DNA of 64,000 bases, from positions 1,302,001 through 1,366,000 of the forward strand of contig NW_026963311.1 of NCBI RefSeq assembly GCF_036588685.1, given 5' to 3'. Shown piece by piece: positions 44,818 through 56,960 of the stretch; the stretch's first letter is position 1; each line of letters opens with the position of its first letter. Both the position numbers and the translations under genes were made by a program. The notes beneath the pieces were generated by a model that saw only the letters and a list, made by a program, of their open reading frames with translations, was not told the DNA's origin and searched no databases. The stretch comes from Mytilus trossulus. Its lineage: Eukaryota; Mollusca; Bivalvia; Mytilida; Mytilidae.

Positions 44818-45192
44818 CTAGATATGTGTCAATTCTGTGTCGTATCTTTCACTCTTTGGTGTAAGAGGAGGAATGTCTGCTTCCGGTACAAAATAGTCAT
44901 GTCCATCTGGGTAATTAATGTCATTTTCATCCTTTATATGAATCATTGGTCTTAGATCTGGAACCGATTCTGGTCGCAAAATATAGTCATTTCCCTCGTT
45001 TTCTGACAGTGTTGTATATTGCCTTTCCATTTTATGTCTTTGGAAATTAGATAAACCATCGTATCCAGGTTTTGGAGAATCCGTTGCTATGGCAAACACT
45101 GATGCATCATGTTCACCAGTCTTGTCATTCTCTAAGCCGTATGTGACGTTCTGATTTTCTTGATGCCCTAGTTTGAGTTTAACATACCGTGC
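44818..45192 (-). CDS. Receptor gene, last exon: cytoplasmic tail with tyrosine motifs
   Basis: The acceptor 'atattttcag' precedes 45,192; the frame begins A-R-Y-V-K-L and ends at TAG (44,820-44,818), 124 codons. Tyrosine motifs in order: YVKL, YGLE, YDGL, YTTL, YILR, YFVP, YDTE. YDGL and YTTL are 11 residues apart, within ITAM spacing, and YVKL pairs with YAEI of the preceding exon, also at 11. The end is Pro/Asp-rich with 'IPPLTPK'. There is no kinase or death domain. Signalling through SH2 proteins such as Syk-family kinases is inference from the motif pattern. Confidence 0.8.
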   Translation of the reverse strand, partial: ARYVKLKLGHQENQNVTYGLENDKTGEHDASVFAIATDSPKPGYDGLSNFQRHKMERQYTTLSENEGNDYILRPESVPDLRPMIHIKDENDINYPDGHDYFVPEADIPPLTPKSERYDTELTHI

Positions 45193-46057
45193 CTGAAAAT
45201 ATATTAATTGTTTGATGGAGATATATTCGGAAACTTTAAGCCCTCTTGGTTAAATTTTGCCGGCAAGTTTTTATTGGCGGAGAAAACCAGAGTGAACTTC
45301 GGTTAACTTCGTATGCCTTTAATTCATACCAGTTAATAACAATTACATCGTCATTTAATTCTGTCGATGTTGTCTGGTTGTTTTTGACGTTTATTTGATG
45401 TCTCATTGACCTATAACCTCAGTTTCATTTTATTCAAATTGAAATAAGAAAATAATATAGAGGGGTTATTCTAAAAGATGAATATTTTGTTATCTTTCAG
45501 TAAATTTAGATATATGTTTTTGTTTTGATTTTTCCAGTTAAATGAACTTAATGTATCGTTAGCCTTAAAAAGAGAAAAAAACTCGAAACAGTTTCATTAG
45601 CCAAAGACATGTTGAATCATTTGACTTTTCGTCGAGTTTTTAATGCCATAACTGTTAGTCTCTTTGATTGATTGGTTACTCAAAGAAGATTTAGTGGTAG
45701 GAAATTTCCATTTACTAGTACATACAAAATTAACATATTACTATACATGCACACTTGAGTCTTTTGAGTCTTTTGATTTGACTTTGTCATTCCAAGTCCA
45801 GAGGAGAGTTTAATACTCAAATAATTTCCCCCCCAAAAAAAGTTGTTCCATCTTTAAGCATACATGACTTTTAATGAAAAAAACCACCACAATTTTTCTA
45901 AATTTTTGAACACATAGATATAGAAAGATGTGATGTGAGTGTCAATGAGACAACTCATGCTTGTATTAAACCATGAAGCGATGATAATTATTAATCAAAT
46001 ACTAGTACCCGATACTCAATTGTATTTATAAACGCAGTGTACTATTTACAAACATAC
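45193..46057. other. Receptor intron
   Basis: Contains a repeat C copy (45,911-45,958) and otherwise AT-rich sequence without exons. Confidence 0.5.
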
Positions 46058-46151
46058 TTGGTCCGGATCCATATTAACCTCACGAATTTCAGCGTAGTCA
46101 ACTGAGCCTCTGTGTGCCAAATTGTAGGCAGCATTATCATTCTCTTCAGTC
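46058..46151 (-). CDS. Receptor gene, juxtamembrane cytoplasmic exon
   Basis: 94 nt between acceptor 'tatatttag' and donor GTATGTTTG. One base completes Arg, then 31 codons ending D-P-D-Q. 'SVDYAEI' fits both an ITIM core (V-x-Y-x-x-I) and the first half of an ITAM with YVKL in the next exon. Phase agrees on both sides. Confidence 0.78.
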
Positions 46152-47623
46152 CTAAATATATAATCACAATTGTTTTAAAAAGGGGAAGATAAATCAAGAG
46201 GGGAATGCAATGATTAAGACGAAAAACAAAATGACAACATTATGGCCAAAGGAGAGAAAACTGACTCGCAACAGTCCAAACACTACATTGAAAACTAACA
46301 AAATGGGTGTCATCATTACTCATTGGAGCGAATTCGGATGCAAGGAAATGGTAATCAGATCCACTAGTTACAAGTCTTACAACCGTCGTATTAATAAAAT
46401 TAAAATGACATATATTCTGAGATAAGCCCTTTGATTTTTTTGATTTTTTTTTTATATAAAACTAGGGGTCTTACAGTTTTATCATTTGTATGTTTCTGGA
46501 TTGCTGTCTTCATCTGTGATGTATGACCCAAATACCCTATTGCTTATTCTGATTACTCATGATTATAAAGATATAAACTGACTCCCATACAATATACCGA
46601 GGTCGATCATAAAAATAATGAAAAGGAAGGTTTTAGAGGAGCGTGGCTGACATCCTCTAACGTCGTATCTATTAAGATTTTAAAGTCTTTGGGCGCGCCA
46701 CAAGTTTGTGCTGAAAAACTGGTTCCGCTGTGGAATTTTTGAATTATTGGTTTGTTTTAATCAGCGATTTAATTGTATTAAAAACTTTCCGTAACTATAC
46801 TAAAACTAATATTGCAACTCTCTTTAGTTGGTCAACTTTAACAATTTTGAATATCCTTCGTATATTCTGTTAACTTTAGATGCTCCAAAGTATTTAATCT
46901 TTTTGGTATCATATCCATTCTTTGAAAAGACGTACAGTACTTAGTAAGGAGACTGAGGTTTGTGCGCACTTACATTTGGCCAAATTCTGCAATATTATAT
47001 GCCTGTTACAAGTCAAGCTGTATGGGCATTGAGTTGATCTTTGTTCATTATTCGTTGTTTTTTGTCTTTAGGTTTTTGTCGGAGCTGTCGGTTTACTCTA
47101 TATGTGATCAAAGTGTACCATATCCAGTATTTTTCGGTAAATTATGTAGCGTCAGCGCATATATGTATTACACAACTGAAAAATTAGCAGGTCATAGTTT
47201 GTTTTTCTAGTATGATAAAGACACATTATTTCATTTTACCAATAACTTTGAAAAAGATTTGTAATTCAGTGATGTTGTTTGTTGGTGTGTTACATATTTG
47301 TTTTTCGTTTATTTTTGTACATGACCTTTGTATAACAGGGTATTTTATAGCTGACTATTCAGTATGGGCTTTGCTCAATGTTGAAGGCCTTACGACGACC
47401 TATAATATATATTATATAGTTGTTAATTTCTGTGTCATTTGGTCTCATGTGGAAAGTTGTCTCATTGACAATCATACCGCATCTTCTTTTTAATATTCAG
47501 ATTTTGAATTTTAAAAACATCATCGAATATATAGGCACTATATTTTTGTACACTAGTTTTACAACATCATTGTACTGCAATCAGTATTCACAGCAAATTA
47601 AATGATTATGATTGAATAATTAC
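46152..47623. other. Receptor intron with repeats
   Basis: A repeat with 'gacaacattatggccaaagg' lies at 46,205-46,425, and an inverted repeat D copy at 47,336-47,495. Frames in this stretch belong to those repeats or are chance. Confidence 0.5.
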
Positions 47624-47795
47624 CTCTTTTCGGTCACTTTCCTCTTGGATCTCCGGTAAACGAACAGTGAAGAAAGAATCAATACAACGACGAGTACAGC
47701 TCCAACACATCCGCCGATTATGGCCCCGTTATCATTACTGGTGTTCTGTTTAAAAGCTGAAGTTGTACTTTCCCATGTAACATAGTCATCAGTAG
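47624..47795 (-). CDS. Receptor gene, transmembrane exon
   Basis: 172 nt from acceptor 'catttag' to donor GTAATT. It encodes a Thr/Ser-rich stalk, then a hydrophobic segment 'GAIIGGCVGAVLVVVLILSS' plus LFVY, followed by the stop-transfer RRSKRK. Topology is therefore type I: extracellular N-terminus, cytoplasmic C-terminus. Split-codon phases match both neighbours. Confidence 0.82.
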
Positions 47796-48789
47796 CTAAA
47801 TGAAAACAGTGCTGGTCATTTCAATAATGATACATGAAACAAAAATTCAAATGTTTGAGGTACATACATAGATCAATTGAAGCTTCGATCGTCTATATTT
47901 TCAAAATTCAAAAATTCTAATTAAAATAACGGATTGCCATCCCCTTTGTACTTGGTTGGGAACCTATGCCCCCCCTCGCTCTGCAAGCCAGCAGGAAAAT
48001 AGAAGAAACTTTTTTAGGCTCGAGCATACATGTAATATATGATGAGGTTATTTCAGAAATGGCCTTGGGTGTAAATTTTTAGAAATTTGTGATTACATAA
48101 GAGATAGTCCATGATATAAACAATTGCAGGAACCGTGATAACAATTTCTAGAATTCTTTTTTTTTTAATTCGTTAATTCTAGAAATGGTAGAATTGCATA
48201 TATACGTTGTGTACAAGTTATCAGTGTTTATGAACTGCTAAACACAAATGGACGATGCAAGAACACAGTCTTTTGTTTCGCATATTTCTGTCATATTTTC
48301 TCAACTACATGGTACAATCTAATACTGAGCATTGATACAAAATACTTTATAAGACGACAAAAAGGCTTTTTGTGAATATGGATATGGTATCAGGAAATGT
48401 TATGTTGAAGTATATGAATTTGAATTTATGGCATTAAACTGATACATTTTAATAGATAAACCTGTATCACCTGTTGCAAGAAGGTATGTGTAAAAAAAAA
48501 TATAATTTGTACAAACGGTAAATTTTTAATTAATTAAAAATACTTAATTCCATCTCGGATGCTTTCGACATTACTCGTTACCTTTCGACATTACTCGTTA
48601 CCTGTTTATACAAAAATTTATCGTTCGTAATTTATACGCATTTGATTGGTTAACAGAAATGGCTGTTCACTTCAGGTAAATTTTCATAAATATTTCCTAG
48701 TCATTTCGAAAAGTTTACTGGTCAGTTCAACACGTTAAATTTACACAATTGTATATATTTGTATACTAGTATATAAATGGAGAACATAC
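47796..48789. other. Receptor intron, nothing recognised
   Basis: AT-rich. A tandem doublet 'ctttcgacattactcgttac' lies at about 48,565-48,602. Confidence 0.5.
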
Positions 48790-48956
48790 TGTTATCACCG
48801 TAATCGCCGTAATCATCGTAACACGATCCATTGTATGAGTACTTATCTATTATTACTCGTATATGATGTCCGAACGTCTGTTCCATAATGGACTGGTATC
48901 GGTCACAGAATGTGTTTAAATTTTCCGAAATGCAATCCAGTAGATAGTTCGTAGCC
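48790..48956 (-). CDS. Receptor gene, ectodomain exon
   Basis: 167 nt from acceptor 'ctttctag' to donor GTATGTT. It encodes a Cys-containing helical stretch ('ATNYLLDCISENLNTFCDRY') and ends with an acidic, Tyr/Gly-rich 'CYDDYGDYGDN' linker. With the exon at 53,280 it forms a domain with at least eight cysteines that I do not recognise. The CR1-like element lies in the intron just upstream. Confidence 0.75.
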
Positions 48957-48998
48957 CTAGAAAGGACAAATATTATAAGTTAAGCTACATATATAAAT

Positions 48999-51900
48999 AA
49001 AACATACCTTCATAGAGAACTTTTAATAGATCTACTGCACCCCAGAGTACAAATCAAACAGACCCGTAATACGTGTAACAAAAATAAAGAACTGAATACA
49101 AACTGTAAATATACAACGTCTATTTGTATAAGACTACTCTTACTATCAGGAGATGTTTCTTTAAATCCTGGGCCAGTAAAATTTCCGTGTGGGACATACG
49201 AGAAGGGAGTCAGAAAGAATCAACGGGCAATCCAGTGCGATGATTGTAACGTGTGGTTCCACCTAAAATGTATAGACCTACCCCTAAACGAATATGAACT
49301 ACTTGGAAGTACAACTGACAGCTGGTTCTGTAAAATATGTTATCTACCGGATTTTAGCGATTCTTATTTTATTGATTTTAACGAGGAATCAAACACACCA
49401 AATGACAGTCTATCGTCTAACTCTACTTCCGGTGTAAACAAACTTTTATTTCAAGACCTGAGAGAGACCAGACGTCTGCATCCAAAGAACTTTATTGCGG
49501 CATATATTAATATTAACAGTCTCAGATATAAATTTGATGAGGTAAAAGAACTACTCACAGATAATATAGTTGACTTACTAATGATTGCCGAATCAAAATT
49601 GGACAATACCTTTCAAGACAACCTATTTCAAGTTGAAGGTTATAAATTACAAAGGCGTGACAGAAATCAGCACGGTGGTGGCTTACTTACCCTGATTAAA
49701 TCAGACTTTCAATCAAGTAGAAAACAATGTTTCGAATCTGATATCCTTGAAAATATTTGCTATGAAATTTATATAAATGATGCCAAATGGCTAATAATGG
49801 GAGCATACAAGCCTCCATCCATGAAAAATGATGACTTTATTGAAAATTTTACAAAATCACTAGATAAATGTTTTGTGTCATATGACAATATTATTTTTTT
49901 TGATGACCTAAATTTTGACATGTTGTCTGCTGAAAAATCTCAAACTCTACATGATTTATGTGATATTTTTAACTTGTCCCAACTGGTTAAAGGCCCAACA
50001 TGTTTTAAAAAGGGATGTAATCCATCCCTTGTAGATGTTATTATTACAAATAAAAAGAATTTGTGTTTTAAAACAATAAATAGTCCAAATGGTGTTAGTG
50101 ACTGTCATAATATTATTTCAACAGTTGTGAAAGGAAATTTACCTGCACAAAAACGCAGGGATGTAACATATAGAAGTTACAAAACTTTTGATATTGATGA
50201 ATTTACAAATGATTTACAGAAAATAAAGATTTCAGAAAATTGTAATGAAAAAGATTTAAATAGAATATATGATGATTATGAGGAAGATTTTAAAAACATA
50301 TTAAATAAACATGCACCTGTAAAATCTAGGGGTCAAAGAAAAAAACCACTTCCATGCATGAATAAAGAACTGAGAGGGGCCATATATAGAAAACAAATGC
50401 TTTATTCACAATATACTAAAAACCGGAGTGACAAAAATTGGGAGAAATTTAGAAAACAAAGAAATTTGGTAACAAAGATAAAGAGAAAATCAATAAAAGT
50501 ATACTTTTTAGAACGTTGTTCCGGTGGGTCAAAATCTTGCGATTTTTGGAAAACAGTCAAACCATTTTTCTAAAAAAAGGGGAACTGTGGAGAGCAAAAA
50601 ATTTTATTATGTGAAAATGACAAAATTGTAAATTGTTCAAATGAAGTTTCAAATGTTTTTAATAATTTTTTCTCCACAGTAGCAGACAAAATTGGAGCAG
50701 ATGTTGTATATGACCCCTCAACTCACCCTAGTATAAAAGAAATTTTGGAAAACAGAAAGCATAATTCTGATTTTGAATTTAAAAAAGTATCAAATGAAAA
50801 TGTTGAAAAATTTTTGAATAAAATAAACATAAAGAAGGCTACAGGAGCTGATGGTATTCCAGCAAAAATAGTGAAAAATTGTAAATCTTATATTGCACCA
50901 CAGCTGACAACTCTTGTAAATTTGTCAATTGATAATAATTGTTTCCCCGATAAACTTAAAGAAGCCCAAGTGACCGCCCTTCATAAAAAAGTGACCCATT
51001 ATTAAAAACAAATTATAGACCAGTTAGTGTCTTACCCATATTTTCTAAAATCTTTGAAACAATATATGAAATTCAACTAACTGATTATTTTGATAAAATA
51101 TTTAATCCTTTTTTGTGTGCATTTAGACGTGGACATGGATGTCAGACCACACTTCTCAGAGTGTTAGAAGACTGGCGAGAAGCTCTTGATAAAAACCAGT
51201 ACATTGCAGCAGTATTAATGGATCTTTCTAAGGCTTTTGACTGCCTGCCTCACAATATTATGCTAGATAAATTATACGCATATGGTTTAACCCCCAATGC
51301 AGTTGCTCTTTTAAAGTCCTATTTATCTAATCGAAAACAGCAAATTAAAGTCAACAATGTTCTGAGTGGTTGGGCTGACATCCATAAAGGCGTACCACAG
51401 GGTTCGATACTAGGGCCATTGTTGTTTAATATATTTATAAATGATATTTTTCTTTTTATTAAAAATGGTAGTTTATATAACTATGCAGATGACAAAACTT
51501 TATCTTTTTGTACTCCAGATTTCGATTTATTAATTTCAACTTTGGAATCTGATTCAAAAACACTTATTGAGTGGTTCAGGGTAAATAAAATGCAAGCAAA
51601 TCCTGACAAATTTCAAGTTTTGGCTGTTGGCAAAAAGACCTTTGAAAAGAACCCATCTATACATATTCAAAATTCGAACCTCACATGTGAAAAAACAGTA
51701 AAATTATTAGGCATTGAAATAGACTACCAGCTAAATTTTGATGTTCATATCAGCTCAATCTGTAGGAAGGCATCACAGCAATTAAATGTTATAAAACGTT
51801 TAGGCTCATTTTTGGATAGACTTAGTAAACTTACTATATTTCATACTTTTATTCTTAGTAATTTTAATTTTTGCCCTTTGGCATGGCATTTTTGCACTGA

Positions 51901-52580
51901 GAAAAATTCCAAAAAATGGAAAAGGTGCAGGAAAGAGCACTCCGTTTTGTTTATGAGGATTTTACCAGCTCCTACGAGGACCTCTTACTTAAAGCTAAGG
52001 TGCCTTCCTTGCAGATCAGACGGATAAGAACAATGGCTCTAGAAACTTTTAAAATTATAAACAACATTCCTGTGTTCTTACAAAATTTGGTGAATGTCAA
52101 AAAATCTAAATATTCTTTCAGGTATGTAAATATTCTTGAAATTCCGCAGGTAAAGTCAACCCGTTACGGTAAAAAAATCGTTCAAATTTGCTGCTGCTAC
52201 TTTATGGAATAGTCTTCCAAACCATTTCAGGACTGAAAACAGTTTTTCACATTTTAAAAGTCTTGTTCAGTCCTGGAACGGTTTGGAATGTCACTGTTCT
52301 GCTTGCAGATAATTCTTACACTGTATTATTATTTATGCTGCTTATTGGTTGATCTGGTCAAGCATGTTTTTACTTCATTCTAAATTTTGTTGATTATTTT
52401 TATTGCATGCTATGTATGTGAGATTTCAACTTTGTATTACAGGTTGTTTTATATGTCAAAATGCACTGTTTTTATGTTATTTATATGTTTTTATATTCGG
52501 TCAAAAGCTCCTTAGAGCTTGTGTTGCTTATTTGTACTCATGCCGAATCAAAATAAAGTTTTCTTATCTTATCTTATCTT
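48999..52580 (+). mobile_element. CR1-like non-LTR retrotransposon in a receptor intron, antisense
   Basis: Carries endonuclease and reverse-transcriptase frames in CR1 order. It ends in 'aaataaagttttc' and a (TTATC)n-type tandem tail (about 52,558-52,580), as CR1/L2-group elements do. The 5' end is not exact: the frame is open to at least 49,000 without an ATG. It is inserted opposite to the receptor gene. Confidence 0.85.
49011..52312 (+). pseudogene. CR1-like polyprotein: 2A-like peptide, PHD finger, APE endonuclease, reverse transcriptase
   Basis: In order: a Leu-rich stretch ending 'LLLLSGDVSLNPGP' (about 49,134-49,175), close to the 2A motif; a PHD-type finger (Cys/His pattern C-x2-C...H-x2-C...C-x2-C, about 49,188-49,350); an APE endonuclease ('YININSL', 'AESKLD', 'GGGLLTLIK', 'DLNFD', 'SDCHNI'); and a reverse transcriptase ('MDLSKAFDCLPH', 'GVPQGSILGPLLF', 'YADD'). 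It ends '...CHCSACR' and TAA at 52,310. Breaks are an in-frame stop at 50,571 and single-base slips in A runs at about 50,984-50,990, 51,911-51,916 and 52,173-52,180. It is inactive as it stands, but the body is well preserved. Confidence 0.85.
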
Positions 52581-53279
52581 ATAAGAAGGAATTCACACAA
52601 AATAAGAAATCAAAAAATATGAAATGTATTTCAAAGTAACAAACACAAAACAGATATAGATATATGATACAGCCGTTTGAGTATATTGGGCATCAAATAT
52701 AAAGTCATATTCAGATCAAATACATTGTATGGCTTCGTATTTATACATCCCACTCCGTCCCCCAGCAGGAGTTCTGCTGTCGGACAAGAGAAGCCCAAGT
52801 GATGACTATATCATTTTTTATATATTCTACTCAGCGCTTGCCCCCTTTGGTGGCGAAGAAGTTGTTTGCCCCCTTTTGATAAAAAAAATATATAATTCTC
52901 TTTTCTAAAATTTTCAAACTTATGGAACTACGTCCATAAACCCTTGAAACCCTCTGAACATACAAGTACACTTTGGATTGTTTAGTATATATCTGAGGTA
53001 TTTAATGAACACATGACATGTTAGTTATGCATTGTGCATTAAGCAGATTTTAACACAGTAAGAATCTTGTAGATCTTGCCTATTTCATCATGTGTTAAAC
53101 TTCTCATTTAAGGACTACACTGTATCGCTCATTGATGTTAATCGTCCTGAGTATAAAGATAGCGATAAAATATCATAAGAATTTTACTATATTAGCAAAA
53201 CATGGAATCTAACCATGTACACATGTATATCGTGGCTCAATTTATACAATTCATATCCGCATTCATTGTTATGACCTAC

Positions 53280-53394
53280 CAACAAATATCATCATCTCTG
53301 GTGAGTGCATCTACATCGTGGTATATTTCTGGATAAAACGTCATATCCAGACATGTTAACGCCTCCAAACAACACCATGTTGCTGTATATGAGT
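53280..53394 (-). CDS. Receptor gene, upstream ectodomain exon
   Basis: 115 nt from acceptor 'ctttattctag' to donor GTAGGT; the peptide 'SYTATWCCLEALTCLDMTFY' continues to 'DDDIC'. The split codon closes as Trp with the next exon. Earlier exons, including any signal peptide, were not found to the right, so the gene is incomplete here. Confidence 0.7.
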
Positions 53395-53444
53395 CTAGAA
53401 TAAAGAATAGTAATCATAAAATTAGCCATTTGATTGAATATAGC

Positions 53445-53515
53445 AACTATAGGTAACCGAACGGACTTTAACAATAAGTAAAATACATACCGCGTAAGTC
53501 AGCTATAGGAGGTCC
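53445..53515 (+). repeat. Repeat D fragment
   Basis: 'caactataggta' to 'gtaagtcagctata' matches the end of 22,977-23,107. Confidence 0.55.
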
Positions 53516-53694
53516 CAACATTTGCTCTTTATAACTCTATTTGTCATGCTTATGAAACTCATCTTTCCATTTCCTTTAGTTTCGGGACTTTTTGTAGCTT
53601 TCTATGCAGAATATGGATTTGCCATTTGTTGAGGGTCGTACGGTGACCTACAGTTGTCAACTTCGCGTCTGTTTGTCTCTGTTGGATAACCAGA

Positions 53695-54000
53695 CTCAAG
53701 CTAGCGACCAATTCTAGCGACCAATCAAGCTAGCGACCAATTCTAGCGACCACTAAAGTTAGCAGTGAGAATCAGCTTTTTAAAGAATCATATTGTGGTA
53801 TATGTGAAAACCGAAAAAACCATTAAGATCAAACGTTCTATCAAATAGAAATTCTAGCTACTAGCACGGAATATATTTTATCGTCCACCAAAGTTAGCAG
53901 TAAGAATAAGCTTGTCAAATAATCATATTGCGGTATGTGTGTAAACCACAAAACACCATTACGATAAAACGTTCTGTTATAGAAATTCTAACGGAATATG
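53695..54000. repeat. Short tandem duplications
   Basis: A 25-bp unit around 'gctagcgaccaattctagcg' is doubled at about 53,700-53,750. A unit of roughly 135 bp beginning near 'aaagttagcagt' is doubled at 53,755 and 53,889 with substitutions. Confidence 0.6.
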
Positions 54001-55879
54001 TTAATTTTTCAACGACTTAACTTGACAAGAGTTGCCAAGCATTAGAAGTGGAATTGGAACAAACCTAAACCAGTGACGTCTGTTAATGACCGAACTTACT
54101 ATCTTGGTTGCTTAATGTCTATATGTTTATCAGCCTGTCTATGTGTATACTAGTCTGTCTTTCTGTTCGCCAGTTTTTCTATATGTCCCCCTAGTCTTCT
54201 TACATTTTAACATGTGCCACTAAGTGTCAAATTGATCTGACTACAACTTCATCTTTAACTACATTAATTTACATGAGCGGACGAATAGATAAAAGGAAAA
54301 ACGAACGAACAAAGGAATGAACGAAAACACAAATCTGAGAATACATGCAGTGCTTTACTGTCATAGGTCGACTTACATTTTCCCTGTAGTGCTATGTATA
54401 TTCTTGCAAATAAACAAAATACGAGAAAAAAAAACCCAATATATGCTGTAGCGTAACTAGTTCACTGGCTTTCCATACATTCGATCGGCATTTCAAATAT
54501 CCTGTAGTGTTACAGTTTTTTTGTTAGAAAAATAAATTGTCACGTCTATTTCCTATACTGAAAGTATATAGAATACTAGTAGCAAGTAACAAGCTGTGGG
54601 AGTGTATTTCATACATAAAATTAGTACATTTATATGAAAGTAAAATATGCGTGTTCTGCAATCCGAAACGTAATGTGGAATTTTTATGCTCCAATTTCTG
54701 TTTCTCCCGCAAGCTCAATTCTACGTCATTAATATTAGGTCATTCGATTCTAACAGGATAACAGTCTAATAACATTATAAGATATTAAACCAATTACTGT
54801 TTCTTTGAGATCTTCAACAAAATATCGTATAGTGAGCAATCTCAAGACGACTGACCCGTTTGTTGCATGTTAATTATCATTTTTATTATCATTCATCATC
54901 TATGATTGACATTTTATTACATCACAAGAAACCAATGCTATTTTAAAACTAATACGGAAAATGTAGATAAACGCCGCTAATATAAACAATGACACAACTT
55001 TTATAAAATGTTTGCAAATGCCTGCGTCCGTCTGTCCGTCGTAAACATGGTACAGCATATTATCCAAAATCATAAGACGACGGGCGTATCATTTATTTAT
55101 TTGAAATTTCAAGAGCAATCTGTCCTTTGTGTGTCTTTTGGTTATTAAAAGAGTTGCAAAACTTGATTTTTCTCGGATATTGATCATAATGTAAAATCAT
55201 TTTGATAGACATCTTTAATTTTCGTTAATATAAATCGCTGAATGTGTTTTCTTCTCGATAATATTTCTTTCACTATTCTACACCAGATCTTTCACGAATA
55301 ATGGGCATACCAATGTGACTTTTCTTTCATTTGTTTTTTGGTACGTGTATATCAAATGATAGCCATGGGATTGGCAATCAAACCATATCTTCTTGTTCGA
55401 TAGGTAGACTTTATATTTCTGTTTATGTTCATCGAAAAAGCAAAATAACTAGTTTTTAACACCAGATAAAAGCATTTGCATCTCCTCAACCCTTTTAAGT
55501 TCCACGACACAGTGGATTAAGAACACGGCCAAAATGACAATCGTAAAAGGCTTGACTCACCAGAACCAATTCAATAGCACATGTAACCGGTGCACATGTA
55601 TACGAATATTTTATCAGTATGATTTCTGGAATATAACATAAATCAAAGTAAAGAAAAAAAAAGAATCATGCGTTACATAACCATACGCACCTTACAGATA
55701 CCACACGAATTTTATCTACGATCTACAAACACAATCTGTTAACTAAACTACAGTGACTTCAGAACTAAAAGAACAATTCAAAGATTTTTCAACTAAATAT
55801 TTATAGGTACTTGTTATATAAAAGAATGACCATGCAGTCTGAAAACAAACTTGGAGTAAATTTCTAAAATGTGAAATAT
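54001..55879. other. No gene recognised
   Basis: AT-rich sequence with short frames on both strands and no domain character. Upstream exons of the receptor gene may lie here but were not identified. Confidence 0.4.
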
Positions 55880-56136
55880 TAGATGCTGAACAATTTCTTT
55901 ATCTGCATACGGGGTATATATCTCACAATTGTTACTATATTCCCGTGCTTGTATTTCCTATCATGATTTTTCTTGATAGAGGTCTGCTGCTAACAAGGAA
56001 GCTATTAAACCATGCGTTTCAAATGGTGAATTGGAAAGTATCCCTCCGTAAGTTTTACGGACGCTATCACGAGTTGGTTGACCGTTATGGAATAACCGTT
56101 TCACAAATGATATCGGATATGTTCCTGACGTCGTAA
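55880..56136 (+). pseudogene. PLE-A reverse transcriptase, C-terminal fragment
   Basis: Encodes the same ending as 13,419 ('ELVDRYGITVSQMISDMF', stop at 56,134) after a frameshift near 55,950. Only the last part, downstream of the catalytic motifs, is present. Confidence 0.75.
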
Positions 56137-56435
56137 CTACAATCCCCTTCCGTTTTATGATTGTGACCTCCCGAATATGACTATTTACCTGATTTTTTTA
56201 TCACATAGGCAACTTACATGTGGAGCAGGATCTGTTTACCCTTCCGGAGCACCTTAGATCACCATTTATTTTAGTGGGGTTCGTGTTGCATATTCTTTAG
56301 TTTTCTATGTTGTGTCATGTGTACTATTGTTTGTCTATTTGTCTTTTTTTCTTTTTAGCCATGTTGTTGTCAGTTTATTTTCGCTCTATGAGTTTGACTG
56401 TCCCTTTGGTATATTTCGTCCCTCTTTTATAGCAA
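56137..56435 (+). repeat. PLE-A 3' tail
   Basis: Same tail as 13,117-13,418 in inverse orientation, ending 'tcgtccctctttta'. Confidence 0.75.
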
Positions 56436-56821
56436 TATGAATTGGACATAAGTAAATTTAGATAACAACTTCCCATTGGCTGCTTAAATGAGCCAATCAC
56501 AATATTCCAACCCAGTGACGACGCCAATCTTTTAAACTGCGCAGTTTACCGGGAGGACATGACACAAGTGATGTTGTTTTGGATTTTATGCTTCTACTAC
56601 CATTGTGTTTATAACAATTTAATAGTGAATGTGTAATACAACACATGGTTAGCTGGCTTGAACGACCTACATATTATATTCTCTACGTAGCAGATTTTGT
56701 GATGGTTCTGAAGATTCATAATTCATACAATGTGAGTAATTTTTACGTTTTATTATTTTTGATCTTCCATAAACTGATATTGTTTTGAAACGGTTATTGG
56801 AGCTGAATAGTTTCTATATAT

Positions 56822-56960
56822 ATCTTTATTCTCATAAAGCCAATGCATTACATCGGTTCAGAGATAACAAATACAACAATAAATATTTACAATATGTACA
56901 AAACAAGCGAGAGAGGTTACAAAAGTTACAAGCCATAGTATACATGTTGGACGATACATT
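56822..56960 (-). repeat. LINE 3' end fragment
   Basis: On the minus strand it ends 'tttatgagaataaagatat', preceded by 'atctctgaacc', matching the 3' end of the LINE at 42,536. Confidence 0.55.
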
